Part shown: positions 8,541-15,838 of the stretch, piece after piece
How the letters are laid out: each line of letters opens with the position of its first letter
How positions within the stretch are numbered: the stretch's first letter is position 1
The notes under the pieces: generated by a model
What the model saw: only the letters and a program-made list of their open reading frames with translations
What the model was told of the DNA's origin: nothing
Database searches by the model: none
Translations under genes and position numbers: made by a program
From: Bacillota bacterium
GTDB lineage: Bacteria > Bacillota > Clostridia > Oscillospirales > Acutalibacteraceae
Length of the DNA: 33,032 nucleotides
Reading direction: 5' to 3'
NCBI GenBank assembly: GCA_023391275.1
Contig: JAEWBE010000093.1
Span: 1 to 33,032, forward strand

Positions 8541-9039
8541 AATCTTTAAAGCTTGTTTTCTAATACTGATACTTGTTCTGCCAATCACGGTCCACGCCCA
8601 CGCTGCCGAGCGTACCGAAATCAATCAGCTGATAGAACAAGCTGCGGAATTGGATAATAAGGAAGTAACCGTACAGGGTGAAGCAATTGGCGAAGTGTTA
8701 AATCGCGGCGATTACAGCTGGATAAATATAAACGATGGAACGAATGCGATTGGAGTCTGGATGAAAGCAACGGACGCACAGAAGATCGGCAGCTTCGGCG
8801 ATTACAAGAAGAAGGGGGACACCATCCGAATCGACGGGGTATTTCACCGGGCTTGCGCAGAGCACGGCGGTGAAGCAGATATCCATAGCAGTACGATGAA
8901 TATTTTAGAAAAAGGTTATCCCACGGTGGCTCAGATCCCGTTTGACAAGATTATTGCGGCCATTCTATTGGGCTTTGCAGCAATGGTGCTTGTTTTTCTC
9001 TTACATAAAAAGCTGAAATATGCGAGTGCTTTACAATAA
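8533..9039 (+). CDS. Secreted or membrane-anchored OB-fold-like protein, coupled to trkH
   Basis: Protein of 168 aa of unrecognised specific function. It has an N-terminal signal-like segment (hydrophobic run to about residue 20, ending AHA before AERTEI), a beta-rich middle (about 35-130: VTVQGEAIGEV, WININDGTNAIGVWM, GDTIRIDGVFHRAC) resembling OB-fold modules, and a C-terminal membrane helix (about 140-160) followed by basic residues. The predicted topology puts the OB-like domain outside the membrane. The frame is open further upstream, but ATG 8533 is chosen because it yields a proper signal peptide, has GAAGGGA about 10 bases upstream and overlaps the trkH stop. The coupling suggests a role linked to the Trk transporter. 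Confidence 0.8.
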   Translation: MCKIFKACFLILILVLPITVHAHAAERTEINQLIEQAAELDNKEVTVQGEAIGEVLNRGDYSWININDGTNAIGVWMKATDAQKIGSFGDYKKKGDTIRIDGVFHRACAEHGGEADIHSSTMNILEKGYPTVAQIPFDKIIAAILLGFAAMVLVFLLHKKLKYASALQ

Positions 9040-9061
9040 CTGTTTAATATGGATGAAACTA

Positions 9062-9125
9062 AAAATCCCCGTGGAATCTCGTGGACTGCTCTGATGCGGG
9101 CAGCAACGGATCACACCGGGATTTT
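9062..9125. terminator. Probable bidirectional terminator between convergent operons
   Basis: AAAATCCC at 9062-9069 is complementary to GGGATTTT at 9118-9125, with extra GTG/CAC pairing inside and a long loop; an A-run on one side and a T-run on the other serve both directions. It lies in the 112-base gap between convergent genes. The loop is long for a terminator, so confidence is moderate. Confidence 0.4.
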
Positions 9126-9151
9126 ATTTTATGGGTTATAATAAAGTGAAT

Positions 9152-9826
9152 TTATTTATGCTTTTCTCTTTTTCCAGTCAAAATGCCAAGGGTATGTTCG
9201 ACTGAGTCCGAGGACGAAAGAACAATTGCTTTGTCAAATAATTTTAATTCAGTATTCCCTTGTGGAATGATCGTTTCTTTTCCGCGAATGATACTTCCAA
9301 TAATACTTTGAGGAGGCAGTCCGATTTCCCAAAGCTTACAACCAAGTACCGGTGAGGATTCGTCAATAACTGCCTCGAATATGGCAACTTTTCCATTTTC
9401 AATCTGTACATAATGCCGGATGCTGTCTGCGACCGCTTCCTGCTCAATCATGTCGGCAATGAACTCCGTAGTACTGATGCATCGGTCAACACCCAACTCC
9501 CGGAAAAGTTCCAGGTTTTGCGGGTCGGCAACGAATGCGATTGCTTTTGGCGCGTGAAACTGTTTTTGAGCTATTTGACAAATTAATAGGTTGGAAGCGT
9601 CTTTATCTTCTAAAGCAACCACAAGATCCATTTTGTCAATTCGTGCATTCTTGAGCACAGCAGGGTCTGTTCCGTCTCCACAAATTGATAATATGTCATA
9701 CTCATCCGCAAGTGAGGTACAAAAAGTCTCATTATCATTAATGACGGTTATATTATAATTTTTCAGTTTTAAAGTTTTTGTTAAAAATCTGGTAGTTTGG
9801 TGACCACCTATCAACAAGATGTTCAT
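9152..9826 (-). CDS. RCK (TrkA-like) protein with degenerate nucleotide-binding loop
   Basis: Protein of 224 aa with an RCK_N domain (about 1-120) and an RCK_C domain (about 135-220). The DGTDPAVL turn and the segment ALEDKDASNLLICQIA match TrkA proteins, but the glycine-rich loop is IGGHQTTRF instead of GxGxxG, and the residue after the second strand is Asn/Asp (VINDNE), so nucleotide binding may be lost or altered. Its start overlaps the stop of the upstream minus-strand RCK gene by 4 bases (ATGA), so the two are translationally coupled. No TrkH pore lies beside this pair; it may serve the TrkH on the plus strand or one elsewhere. Confidence 0.85.
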   Translation of the reverse strand: MNILLIGGHQTTRFLTKTLKLKNYNITVINDNETFCTSLADEYDILSICGDGTDPAVLKNARIDKMDLVVALEDKDASNLLICQIAQKQFHAPKAIAFVADPQNLELFRELGVDRCISTTEFIADMIEQEAVADSIRHYVQIENGKVAIFEAVIDESSPVLGCKLWEIGLPPQSIIGSIIRGKETIIPQGNTELKLFDKAIVLSSSDSVEHTLGILTGKREKHK

Positions 9827-10263
9827 ACTGCTTTATCTTCCCCTATGTCAAATAATACTCTTTCAGTCTCATTCATGAACAACAGTGTCGGACATATGAC
9901 TTCGATATTTAACCTGTCACAAATCGCTTTTTTATAGATATTGTTGATTTTTGTAATAGAACGCCTCAATTTGTAATGGCATGCTGCTATTTGAGAAATC
10001 ATGATGTTAATATCTTCATCATTAGTCGCTGTGACGAGGATATCCGCACTTTGAATTCCTGCAGCAATGAGTGTAGCCACTTCGGTTGCATCCCCGATTA
10101 GCGTAAGTCCGAAAAAGTCCGGTGGAAGATTTTTAAAAGCGTCTTCGTTTAAATCAACTACTGTAACTTTGTAATTGTGATTTGAGGCAACCGATGCCAA
10201 TCCTGAGCCAATTGATCCGCAACCGATTATAATAATGGAACTTTCCTTTTTCAATAATTTCAT
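9823..10263 (-). CDS. Short RCK_N-only TrkA-like protein
   Basis: Protein of 146 aa containing only the Rossmann RCK_N domain; the RCK_C domain found in its relatives is missing. The nucleotide loop is intact (IIGCGSIGSG) and an acidic residue follows the second strand (VVDLNE). GAGGGA stands a few bases before the ATG. It is the first gene of a two-gene minus-strand unit, coupled by a 4-base overlap to the RCK protein with the degenerate loop. The complementary defects, intact loop without RCK_C versus RCK_C with a poor loop, suggest the two polypeptides work as one heteromeric unit. This is inference. Confidence 0.82.
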   Translation of the reverse strand: MKLLKKESSIIIIGCGSIGSGLASVASNHNYKVTVVDLNEDAFKNLPPDFFGLTLIGDATEVATLIAAGIQSADILVTATNDEDINIMISQIAACHYKLRRSITKINNIYKKAICDRLNIEVICPTLLFMNETERVLFDIGEDKAV

Positions 10264-10654
10264 GGATATCCCTCTTTCATGCTTATCTTAACATAGGTTA
10301 TATAAGCACGGTGTTAAGAATCTGAAAGACGTATAAAGATTATATAAGTGTTATATTCTTCTGCATCCTGTTAAAAAGTAATTTATGATCACCTAAAAAA
10401 TTATAATTTTAAAAGTTATTCTAAAGATATATAATTATATATTGAAAGCCAGATACCATAGCAGGCTGTGGTTATAACAACTTCGGGCTCCAGAGCCTCC
10501 GGGCACTCCTTCGGGACGATGAAGAATGCTTTGACTACTGCTTTAGGTTGTCTGCCTCACATATTTTAGGACGTTTGTTTGCAAGGCTTTTTACGTGATA
10601 TATGTAAATGTTGATCGAAGGCAATGGAGGATAAGTCAGCGAAATATTTTTATT
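10264..10654. other. Intergenic region between divergent RCK and BREX units, with a GC-rich segment
   Basis: The gap holds the A+T-rich leader of the minus-strand RCK genes (to about 10440), then a clearly more GC-rich stretch (about 10441-10560) with CTTCGGG at 10481-10487, CTCCGGG at 10497-10503 and CTTCGGG at 10509-10515, and then A+T-rich DNA leading to the BREX promoter. The GC-rich stretch has no supported gene; it could be a remnant of a mobile element, a small repeat or a structured RNA. It marks the left edge of the defence island. Confidence 0.4.
10298..10348. repeat. Pair of TTATATAAG direct repeats upstream of the minus-strand RCK genes
   Basis: TTATATAAG occurs at 10298-10306 and 10340-10348, 42 bases apart, about four helical turns, inside the leader/promoter region of the minus-strand RCK pair. 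On the minus strand ATCTTTAT (10333-10340) is also found in the trk promoter at 5501-5508. This may be a regulator binding region or the A+T-rich background. Confidence 0.3.
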
Positions 10655-10697
10655 TCTCGAAAATTATAAGTCTCTCTCGAAAGATATGTGATATAAT
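10655..10697 (+). promoter_or_regulatory. BREX operon promoter with a 20-bp-spaced direct repeat (putative operator)
   Basis: A perfect extended -10 (TGATATAAT, hexamer at 10692-10697) lies about 48 bases before the regulator start. TCTCGAAA occurs at 10655-10662 and again at 10675-10682, exactly 20 bases apart, so both copies lie on the same DNA face; the second falls in the -35/-10 spacer. The -35 is poor. The layout suits repression by the short regulator encoded next. Confidence 0.5.
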
Positions 10698-10744
10698 AAT
10701 TTTTATAATGTTTTGAAATCATCATATAAATTATGAGGTGCAAT

Positions 10745-10948
10745 ATGGGCGTCAGTTACAACAAATTGTGGAAATTGCTTATTGACCGCAATATGAGCAA
10801 GGCAGATCTGCGAAAAGCACTGGGGGTTGCGGCAAGCACGTTTTCACGGATGAATAAAGGCGAATACATATCTCTCGAGGTACTGGCCAAAATCTGCATT
10901 ACCTTAGGGTGCAAAATCGACGATGTAATCGAGATTATAAATGACTGA
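10745..10948 (+). CDS. Short Cro/C1-type HTH regulator at the head of the BREX operon
   Basis: DNA-binding protein of 67 aa that is little more than one helix-turn-helix: LWKLLIDRNMSKADLRKALG, then the recognition helix region AASTFSRMNKG and ISLEVLAKICITLGCKIDDV. It belongs to the small XRE group like YozG. ATG 10745 is chosen over ATG 10733 because GAGGTG at 10735-10740 fits only the later start. It lies directly downstream of the repeat-containing promoter and 66 bases before brxA, so it probably autoregulates the defence operon. It is not the large WYL-domain BrxR regulator known from other BREX loci. Confidence 0.85.
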   Translation: MGVSYNKLWKLLIDRNMSKADLRKALGVAASTFSRMNKGEYISLEVLAKICITLGCKIDDVIEIIND

Positions 10949-11014
10949 GCTTTGATGACGGAATATCTATTTCGCCTAGAATCATATCAGAAAAACTGTC
11001 TGGAGGAACCGCGT

Positions 11015-11617
11015 GTGAACAGAAAAGAATACAGTGCCGGGATGGTTAAACTTTCATTTTGGTTTTCCGAATTTCGTAAAGTGATTTTGCTTTTGAACTC
11101 GGGTAAAACAATGGAGGAAATAAAAAAACTGAATACAGAACAGAATATTTTTTCTGCTCCCACAGCAGCGCGTGCAATTACAGTTTTTAACACGGTTTCT
11201 AACCGGGTGAAAAGTTTAGACGGGAGCTTCTATAAGCTGTTTGAAGAAAGTGACATCGCTGCACAGAAAATCATTGCCCTGATTGCATTGATGAATGTTG
11301 ACAGCCTTTTCTTTGACTTTGTGTACGAGGTATACCGTGAGAAGCTGATTATCGGTGTAAATAGACTTGCCGACAGCGATATTCGAATTTTCTTTCGGGA
11401 TAAGCAGTTACAGAGCGAGAAGGTGGCAAAATGGACAGATTATACCTTAGCGCGCTTGGGCGCCTGCTATAAAACTTTGCTGATGGAAGCCGGAATTACG
11501 GATCATGCTTCCGGTGACCGGGAGCTGTTAAAGCCTGTTTTGGACAAGCGCCTGGAAGACTGCCTGAAAGCAAATGGCATGGGCGTTTATATCAATGCTT
11601 TGACGGGGGTAAAATAA
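11015..11617 (+). CDS. brxA: BREX protein BrxA (DUF1819 family)
   Basis: Small cytoplasmic BREX component of about 200 aa; BrxA proteins are helical and reported to bind DNA. The start YSAGM near residue 6, followed by the FSEFRKVILLLNSGKTMEEI segment and the N/S-rich PTAARAITVF motif, fits DUF1819 proteins. The frame is open to ATG 10955, but GTG 11015 is preferred: GGAGG at 11002-11006 lies 8 bases upstream, the protein then begins where family members begin, and ATG 10955 has no ribosome site. The stop shares one base with the brxB start (TAATG), so the two are coupled. First BREX structural gene of the operon. Confidence 0.88.
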   Translation: MNRKEYSAGMVKLSFWFSEFRKVILLLNSGKTMEEIKKLNTEQNIFSAPTAARAITVFNTVSNRVKSLDGSFYKLFEESDIAAQKIIALIALMNVDSLFFDFVYEVYREKLIIGVNRLADSDIRIFFRDKQLQSEKVAKWTDYTLARLGACYKTLLMEAGITDHASGDRELLKPVLDKRLEDCLKANGMGVYINALTGVK

Positions 11618-12195
11618 TGTTGGATTTGGAGGCACGGCTGGATGCCGCAGAACAAAAGATCAGAAATTCTGACTTTCGTCAAAATAAAGGCTTGGGCAAT
11701 GAGGTTGGATATTATGTGTTTGATTATCCGGCGGATAAAGAACTTGTTGTTCGGGAACGCATTGCGTATATGAAGTCGAAGAACAACAAGCAAAAAGACG
11801 GCTATGAATTGGCTGTATATGATCTTTATGATATCATCATTGATATACTGGAACATGAGGGGTTTATGGAACAATGCTTCATGTTTGAAAAGAAGAAAGG
11901 CATAGAACGAGTCACAAAAGCGGTTGGGAACTTACTAAGAATTGATGATGATGAGAGTCTGATAGTGAAATACATTCGGGAACACACACCGCAGAACGCC
12001 GTTGTATTATTGATCGGTATTGGCAAGTGCTACCCGATTCTGCGTTCTCACAAGATACTGAATAATCTTCATCAAGCCATTGACCGCGTTCCGGTGGTGC
12101 TGTTTTATCCCGGAGAATATGACGGGCAGGAGCTTGTCTTATTCTCAAAAATTAAAGACGATAACTATTACAGAGCCTTTCCGCTTGTGGATTAA
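11617..12195 (+). CDS. brxB: BREX protein BrxB (DUF1788 family)
   Basis: Cytoplasmic BREX component, 192 aa, typical length for DUF1788. Recognisable parts are the N-terminal FRQNKGLGNEVGYYVFDYP segment, the central LYDIIIDILEHEGFMEQCF and the C-terminal VVLFYPGEYDGQELVLFSK, as seen in BrxB proteins. It starts on the last base of the brxA stop behind a GGGGG run and is followed after 14 bases by brxC. Its biochemical role is not settled; in type 1 systems it is needed for host methylation and defence. Confidence 0.9.
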   Translation: MLDLEARLDAAEQKIRNSDFRQNKGLGNEVGYYVFDYPADKELVVRERIAYMKSKNNKQKDGYELAVYDLYDIIIDILEHEGFMEQCFMFEKKKGIERVTKAVGNLLRIDDDESLIVKYIREHTPQNAVVLLIGIGKCYPILRSHKILNNLHQAIDRVPVVLFYPGEYDGQELVLFSKIKDDNYYRAFPLVD

Positions 12196-12209
12196 AGGAG
12201 TAAAACAGT

Positions 12210-15200
12210 ATGCTGATAAAGGAAATGTTTTCTAAACCGATTGACAGAGATATAAAGGGTGTTATCAAGGTCGGGCAGGCCGATGATGAAAACATTCGCC
12301 AGGAGTTGGAAGAATACGTTGTAACGAAAGAACTGCAAAAACATTTTGCAGACTTCTTTGCCGGCTACAAAAAAGGCATTAACGGGCATACGGATAAGAT
12401 GGGAGTTTGGATCTCCGGCTTTTTTGGAAGCGGTAAATCTCACTTTTTAAAAATATTGTCCTATCTGCTCGCAAATAAAGAAGTGAACGGTAAAAAAGCC
12501 CTTGAATATTTCACTGATAATAATAAGATTACTGATCCTATGGTGCTTGCGGATATGAAACTCGCCGCCGGCATTGCCGATGACACGGATGTTGTTCTGT
12601 TTAACATCGACTCCAAAAGTGAAATGGCAGGGAAGCAGTCCAAGGATGCAATCGTATCTGTTTTTCTGAAAGTCTTCAATGAAATGCTGGGCTTCTGCGG
12701 TTCCATCCCTGCACTTGCGGATTTGGAACGTAATCTTACGGAGTCCGGGCGTTATGACGAATTCAAGGAGAAGTTCGAAGACAGCTTTGGAAAACCATGG
12801 GCAGACTCGCGTCATAAGTTCGATTTTATTCAAGACAGCATTGTTGAAGTGCTGGATGAAATGGGTTATATGAGCGAAGCTGCCGCACGCAACTGGTGTG
12901 AGAAAACAACCGAACCCTATAACATCAGCATTGAAGATTTCGCCAAGCTTGTAAAGGAATATATTGACCGCAAGGGCAGCAATCATCATGTTGCATTCCT
13001 GGCGGACGAAATCGGTCAGTACATAGGTACTGACTCCAAATTGATGCTGAACCTGCAAACTGTTACCGAGGATTTAGGTACAGCGTGTCGTGGCAAAGCA
13101 TGGGTAGTTGTTACGAGCCAGCAGGACATTGACGCGATTGCCAAAGATATGGGACTGAGAAGCAATGACTTCTCCAAAATTCAGGGCCGCTTTGATACCC
13201 GTTTATCCCTATCCTCTGCCAATGTGGATGAGGTTATCAAAAAAAGAATTCTTGACAAGAAGTCAGTTCCTGCGCAGACTTTAAAACTTTTATATGAACA
13301 GAAAGCCACTATTATAAAGAACCTTATCGTTTTCAATGATGGCGTAGAGAAAAAACTGTATTCCGGCGACCGCAACTTTGCTGCCGTTTATCCCTTTGTG
13401 CCTTATCAATTCAACCTGCTGGCGAGCGTGCTGACCTCTATCAGAACACATGGCGCTTCCGGTAAGCATCTGTCCGAAGGGGAGCGCTCAATGCTTGCTC
13501 TTTTTCAGGAATCAGCAACCGGAATTATGGAAAAAGAAGCCGGTGCGATTGTTCCCTTTCATGTTTTTTATGACGCGCTCCATCAATTTCTGGATCACAG
13601 CCACAGCGGTGTTATTATTCGGGCACAGGATAATGACTGTATTAATATGGACCATCAAAAAGACTGCTTTAATGTAAATGTGCTGAAAACATTGTTCATG
13701 ATTAAGTATGTTAAGGAAATCACCGCAAATATTGACAACATTACAAGTTTGATGATCGATAATATTGATGCCGACCGCATTGCGCTGAAAAAGAGGGTGG
13801 AAGAAGCTCTTAAAATTCTTGTGCATCAGACGCTCGTCCAGAAGAACGGCGATGTCTATGTTTTTCTGACTGACGAAGAACAGGAAATCAACCGTGAAAT
13901 TGAAGGCCAGAATGTCGAAATGGCTGAAGTGATCGGCAAGGTTTCCGAGCTGATTTTTGAAGATATTTACGGTGAAAAGAAATATCGTTATCCTGCATTT
14001 AATGGAAGATACAGCTTCACGTTTAATCAGATTGTAGATGACCGTCCCTATAGGGCGAATCAAAACTATGATATTGCTGTCCGTGTGCTGACACCCAATT
14101 CGGAGTACGGTGCTGATGAAACTACCCTGCGCATGATGTCCGGCCAGGGCAAAGAAGTGCTGATTGTGCTGCCGGATGATTCTTCCTTTTTGGAAGAACT
14201 GAGAAGCGCATTGAAAATCGAAAAATATCTGCGCCTGACTACCACCGGTACGCTTACAAAATTTGAGCAGATCAAAGAAGCTAAGGGCACAGAAATGCGG
14301 GAACGCAGCGGTAATGCCAAATTATTTCTTGTGGAAGCTATGAAAAATGCCGATATCTATGTGAACGGGGACCAGGTTCCTATTGGCTCCAAAGATGCAG
14401 CGGTCAGAATCAATGACGCTCTGAACCGCTTAGTCACCGCGGTATATCACAAACTGACCTATATTGATGCGGCAATGGGAGAAGCGAACATTCGGGCATT
14501 ATTTAAGGCTTCAAATCAACAACCACTGACAGCGGGGGGTGAAATGGAACCGAATGTTCATGCCCTGAACGATATGCTGAACTTTATTGCTTCCAATTCC
14601 GGTGTGCATATGAAAACATCCATGAAGAGTTTGATGGATCGTTTTATGAAGGCTCCTTACGGTTTTGTGGAGGACGATGTGGAGTGGCTGGTTGCCAGGC
14701 TGTTTAAAAAGGGCGAGATCTCCTTCACGGTTAATGGCAGCAGTGTCACATTGCTCAACAAGAGTGACGATGAAATTATCCGCTATATTACAAAGAAAGA
14801 GTTTGTCGAAAAGCTTCTTACTGAGCGCCGTGAAAAAGCAAATGACAATCAGAAGAAGTCTGTGTGCGAGGTTATGAAGGAAATGTTCGGCGTTTCTATT
14901 GTGAATGACGATGATGATGTCATGATGCAAAAATTTCAGATGCACAGCAGAAATCTGCTGAATGAACTGGAAAAGTGTGAAATCATGTATCAAAATAAAA
15001 CATTTCCGGGGAAAAGGGTTGTTGCATCTGGAAAATCCCTGCTGCGTGCCGTGGTGCAGATGCAATCTTCATCAGAATTTTTTGCGAAAGTTCATCCCAA
15101 CCGGGATACTTATCTTAATTTTGCGGAAGATTTTGAGCCGGTCAGAGCTTTTTTTAATGGGGAGCAAAAGTCCATCTTCGAAAATGCATTAAGATTGATA

Positions 15201-15824
15201 AGCATATATGATGAAAGTAAAACATTCATTGTAAATGAAAGAATAGAATCATTGGTTGCAGAAATTAAATTAATTTTGCACAGGGAAGAGCCGTATTCGG
15301 AAATTCCAAAGCTGCCGGAATTGCTTGACCATTTCAGGAACGATTACAATTTAATTCTTCAGAATATTGCACGGCCGATGCGAGAAGAAGCCGCACAGGC
15401 GCGGTTACGGGTATTCGAAGAGTTAAAGGGGAAGCGCTGCGAGAATTTACTGTCTGACCGTTATGTAAAGTTGTTCGGAGAACTGATTGATAAGATCAGT
15501 TCCTGCAACAATGTGGCAAGACTGCAAAGTATTCGTGTGGAGATTGATGCCCTGAAGCTTCGTCTGCTGAATGAAATTTCAGCCAAAGAGCAGGAACTGA
15601 TTGAAACGGAAAAGCCGGAACAGAAGCCCGAAGGAGGCAATCCTCCGCCTGCACAGCCTGCTCCAAAGCTGAAGAGGAAGAAAAATATCAGCATCAAAAG
15701 CATGGGATTTTCCACATCCTGGCAGATTGAAACGCCGCAGGATGCTGACATGTATACGACCGCTTTAAAAAATCAGATTCTGAAACAGTTAGAGAAAGAC
15801 ACGATTATCAATATCGAATTATAA
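12210..15824 (+). CDS. brxC: BREX P-loop ATPase BrxC
   Basis: Large ATP-binding BREX component, 1204 aa, the usual size for BrxC. Walker A is GFFGSGKSH at residues 70-78 with Lys 76, and a Walker B-like stretch VAFLADEIGQYI has Asp 266 and Glu 267. A long alpha-helical middle and a Pro-rich spacer near the C-terminus (about 1135-1155, PEGGNPPPAQPAP) precede the last domain. AAAGGAG stands 10 bases before the ATG. BrxC is thought to act with PglX and PglZ in the methylation and defence complex. The frame is uninterrupted. Confidence 0.95.
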   Translation: MLIKEMFSKPIDRDIKGVIKVGQADDENIRQELEEYVVTKELQKHFADFFAGYKKGINGHTDKMGVWISGFFGSGKSHFLKILSYLLANKEVNGKKALEYFTDNNKITDPMVLADMKLAAGIADDTDVVLFNIDSKSEMAGKQSKDAIVSVFLKVFNEMLGFCGSIPALADLERNLTESGRYDEFKEKFEDSFGKPWADSRHKFDFIQDSIVEVLDEMGYMSEAAARNWCEKTTEPYNISIEDFAKLVKEYIDRKGSNHHVAFLADEIGQYIGTDSKLMLNLQTVTEDLGTACRGKAWVVVTSQQDIDAIAKDMGLRSNDFSKIQGRFDTRLSLSSANVDEVIKKRILDKKSVPAQTLKLLYEQKATIIKNLIVFNDGVEKKLYSGDRNFAAVYPFVPYQFNLLASVLTSIRTHGASGKHLSEGERSMLALFQESATGIMEKEAGAIVPFHVFYDALHQFLDHSHSGVIIRAQDNDCINMDHQKDCFNVNVLKTLFMIKYVKEITANIDNITSLMIDNIDADRIALKKRVEEALKILVHQTLVQKNGDVYVFLTDEEQEINREIEGQNVEMAEVIGKVSELIFEDIYGEKKYRYPAFNGRYSFTFNQIVDDRPYRANQNYDIAVRVLTPNSEYGADETTLRMMSGQGKEVLIVLPDDSSFLEELRSALKIEKYLRLTTTGTLTKFEQIKEAKGTEMRERSGNAKLFLVEAMKNADIYVNGDQVPIGSKDAAVRINDALNRLVTAVYHKLTYIDAAMGEANIRALFKASNQQPLTAGGEMEPNVHALNDMLNFIASNSGVHMKTSMKSLMDRFMKAPYGFVEDDVEWLVARLFKKGEISFTVNGSSVTLLNKSDDEIIRYITKKEFVEKLLTERREKANDNQKKSVCEVMKEMFGVSIVNDDDDVMMQKFQMHSRNLLNELEKCEIMYQNKTFPGKRVVASGKSLLRAVVQMQSSSEFFAKVHPNRDTYLNFAEDFEPVRAFFNGEQKSIFENALRLISIYDESKTFIVNERIESLVAEIKLILHREEPYSEIPKLPELLDHFRNDYNLILQNIARPMREEAAQARLRVFEELKGKRCENLLSDRYVKLFGELIDKISSCNNVARLQSIRVEIDALKLRLLNEISAKEQELIETEKPEQKPEGGNPPPAQPAPKLKRKKNISIKSMGFSTSWQIETPQDADMYTTALKNQILKQLEKDTIINIEL

Positions 15825-15838
15825 AGGGGCAGCTCTAC

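Noticed and set aside
10441..10560. Short open frames through the GC-rich intergenic segment
   Set aside because: Two frames stay open for about 35-40 codons, but neither has a start with a ribosome site or a recognisable product.
10955..11014. Longer N-terminus for BrxA from ATG 10955
   Set aside because: No ribosome site precedes it, while GTG 11015 has GGAGG at optimal spacing and gives the family-typical start.
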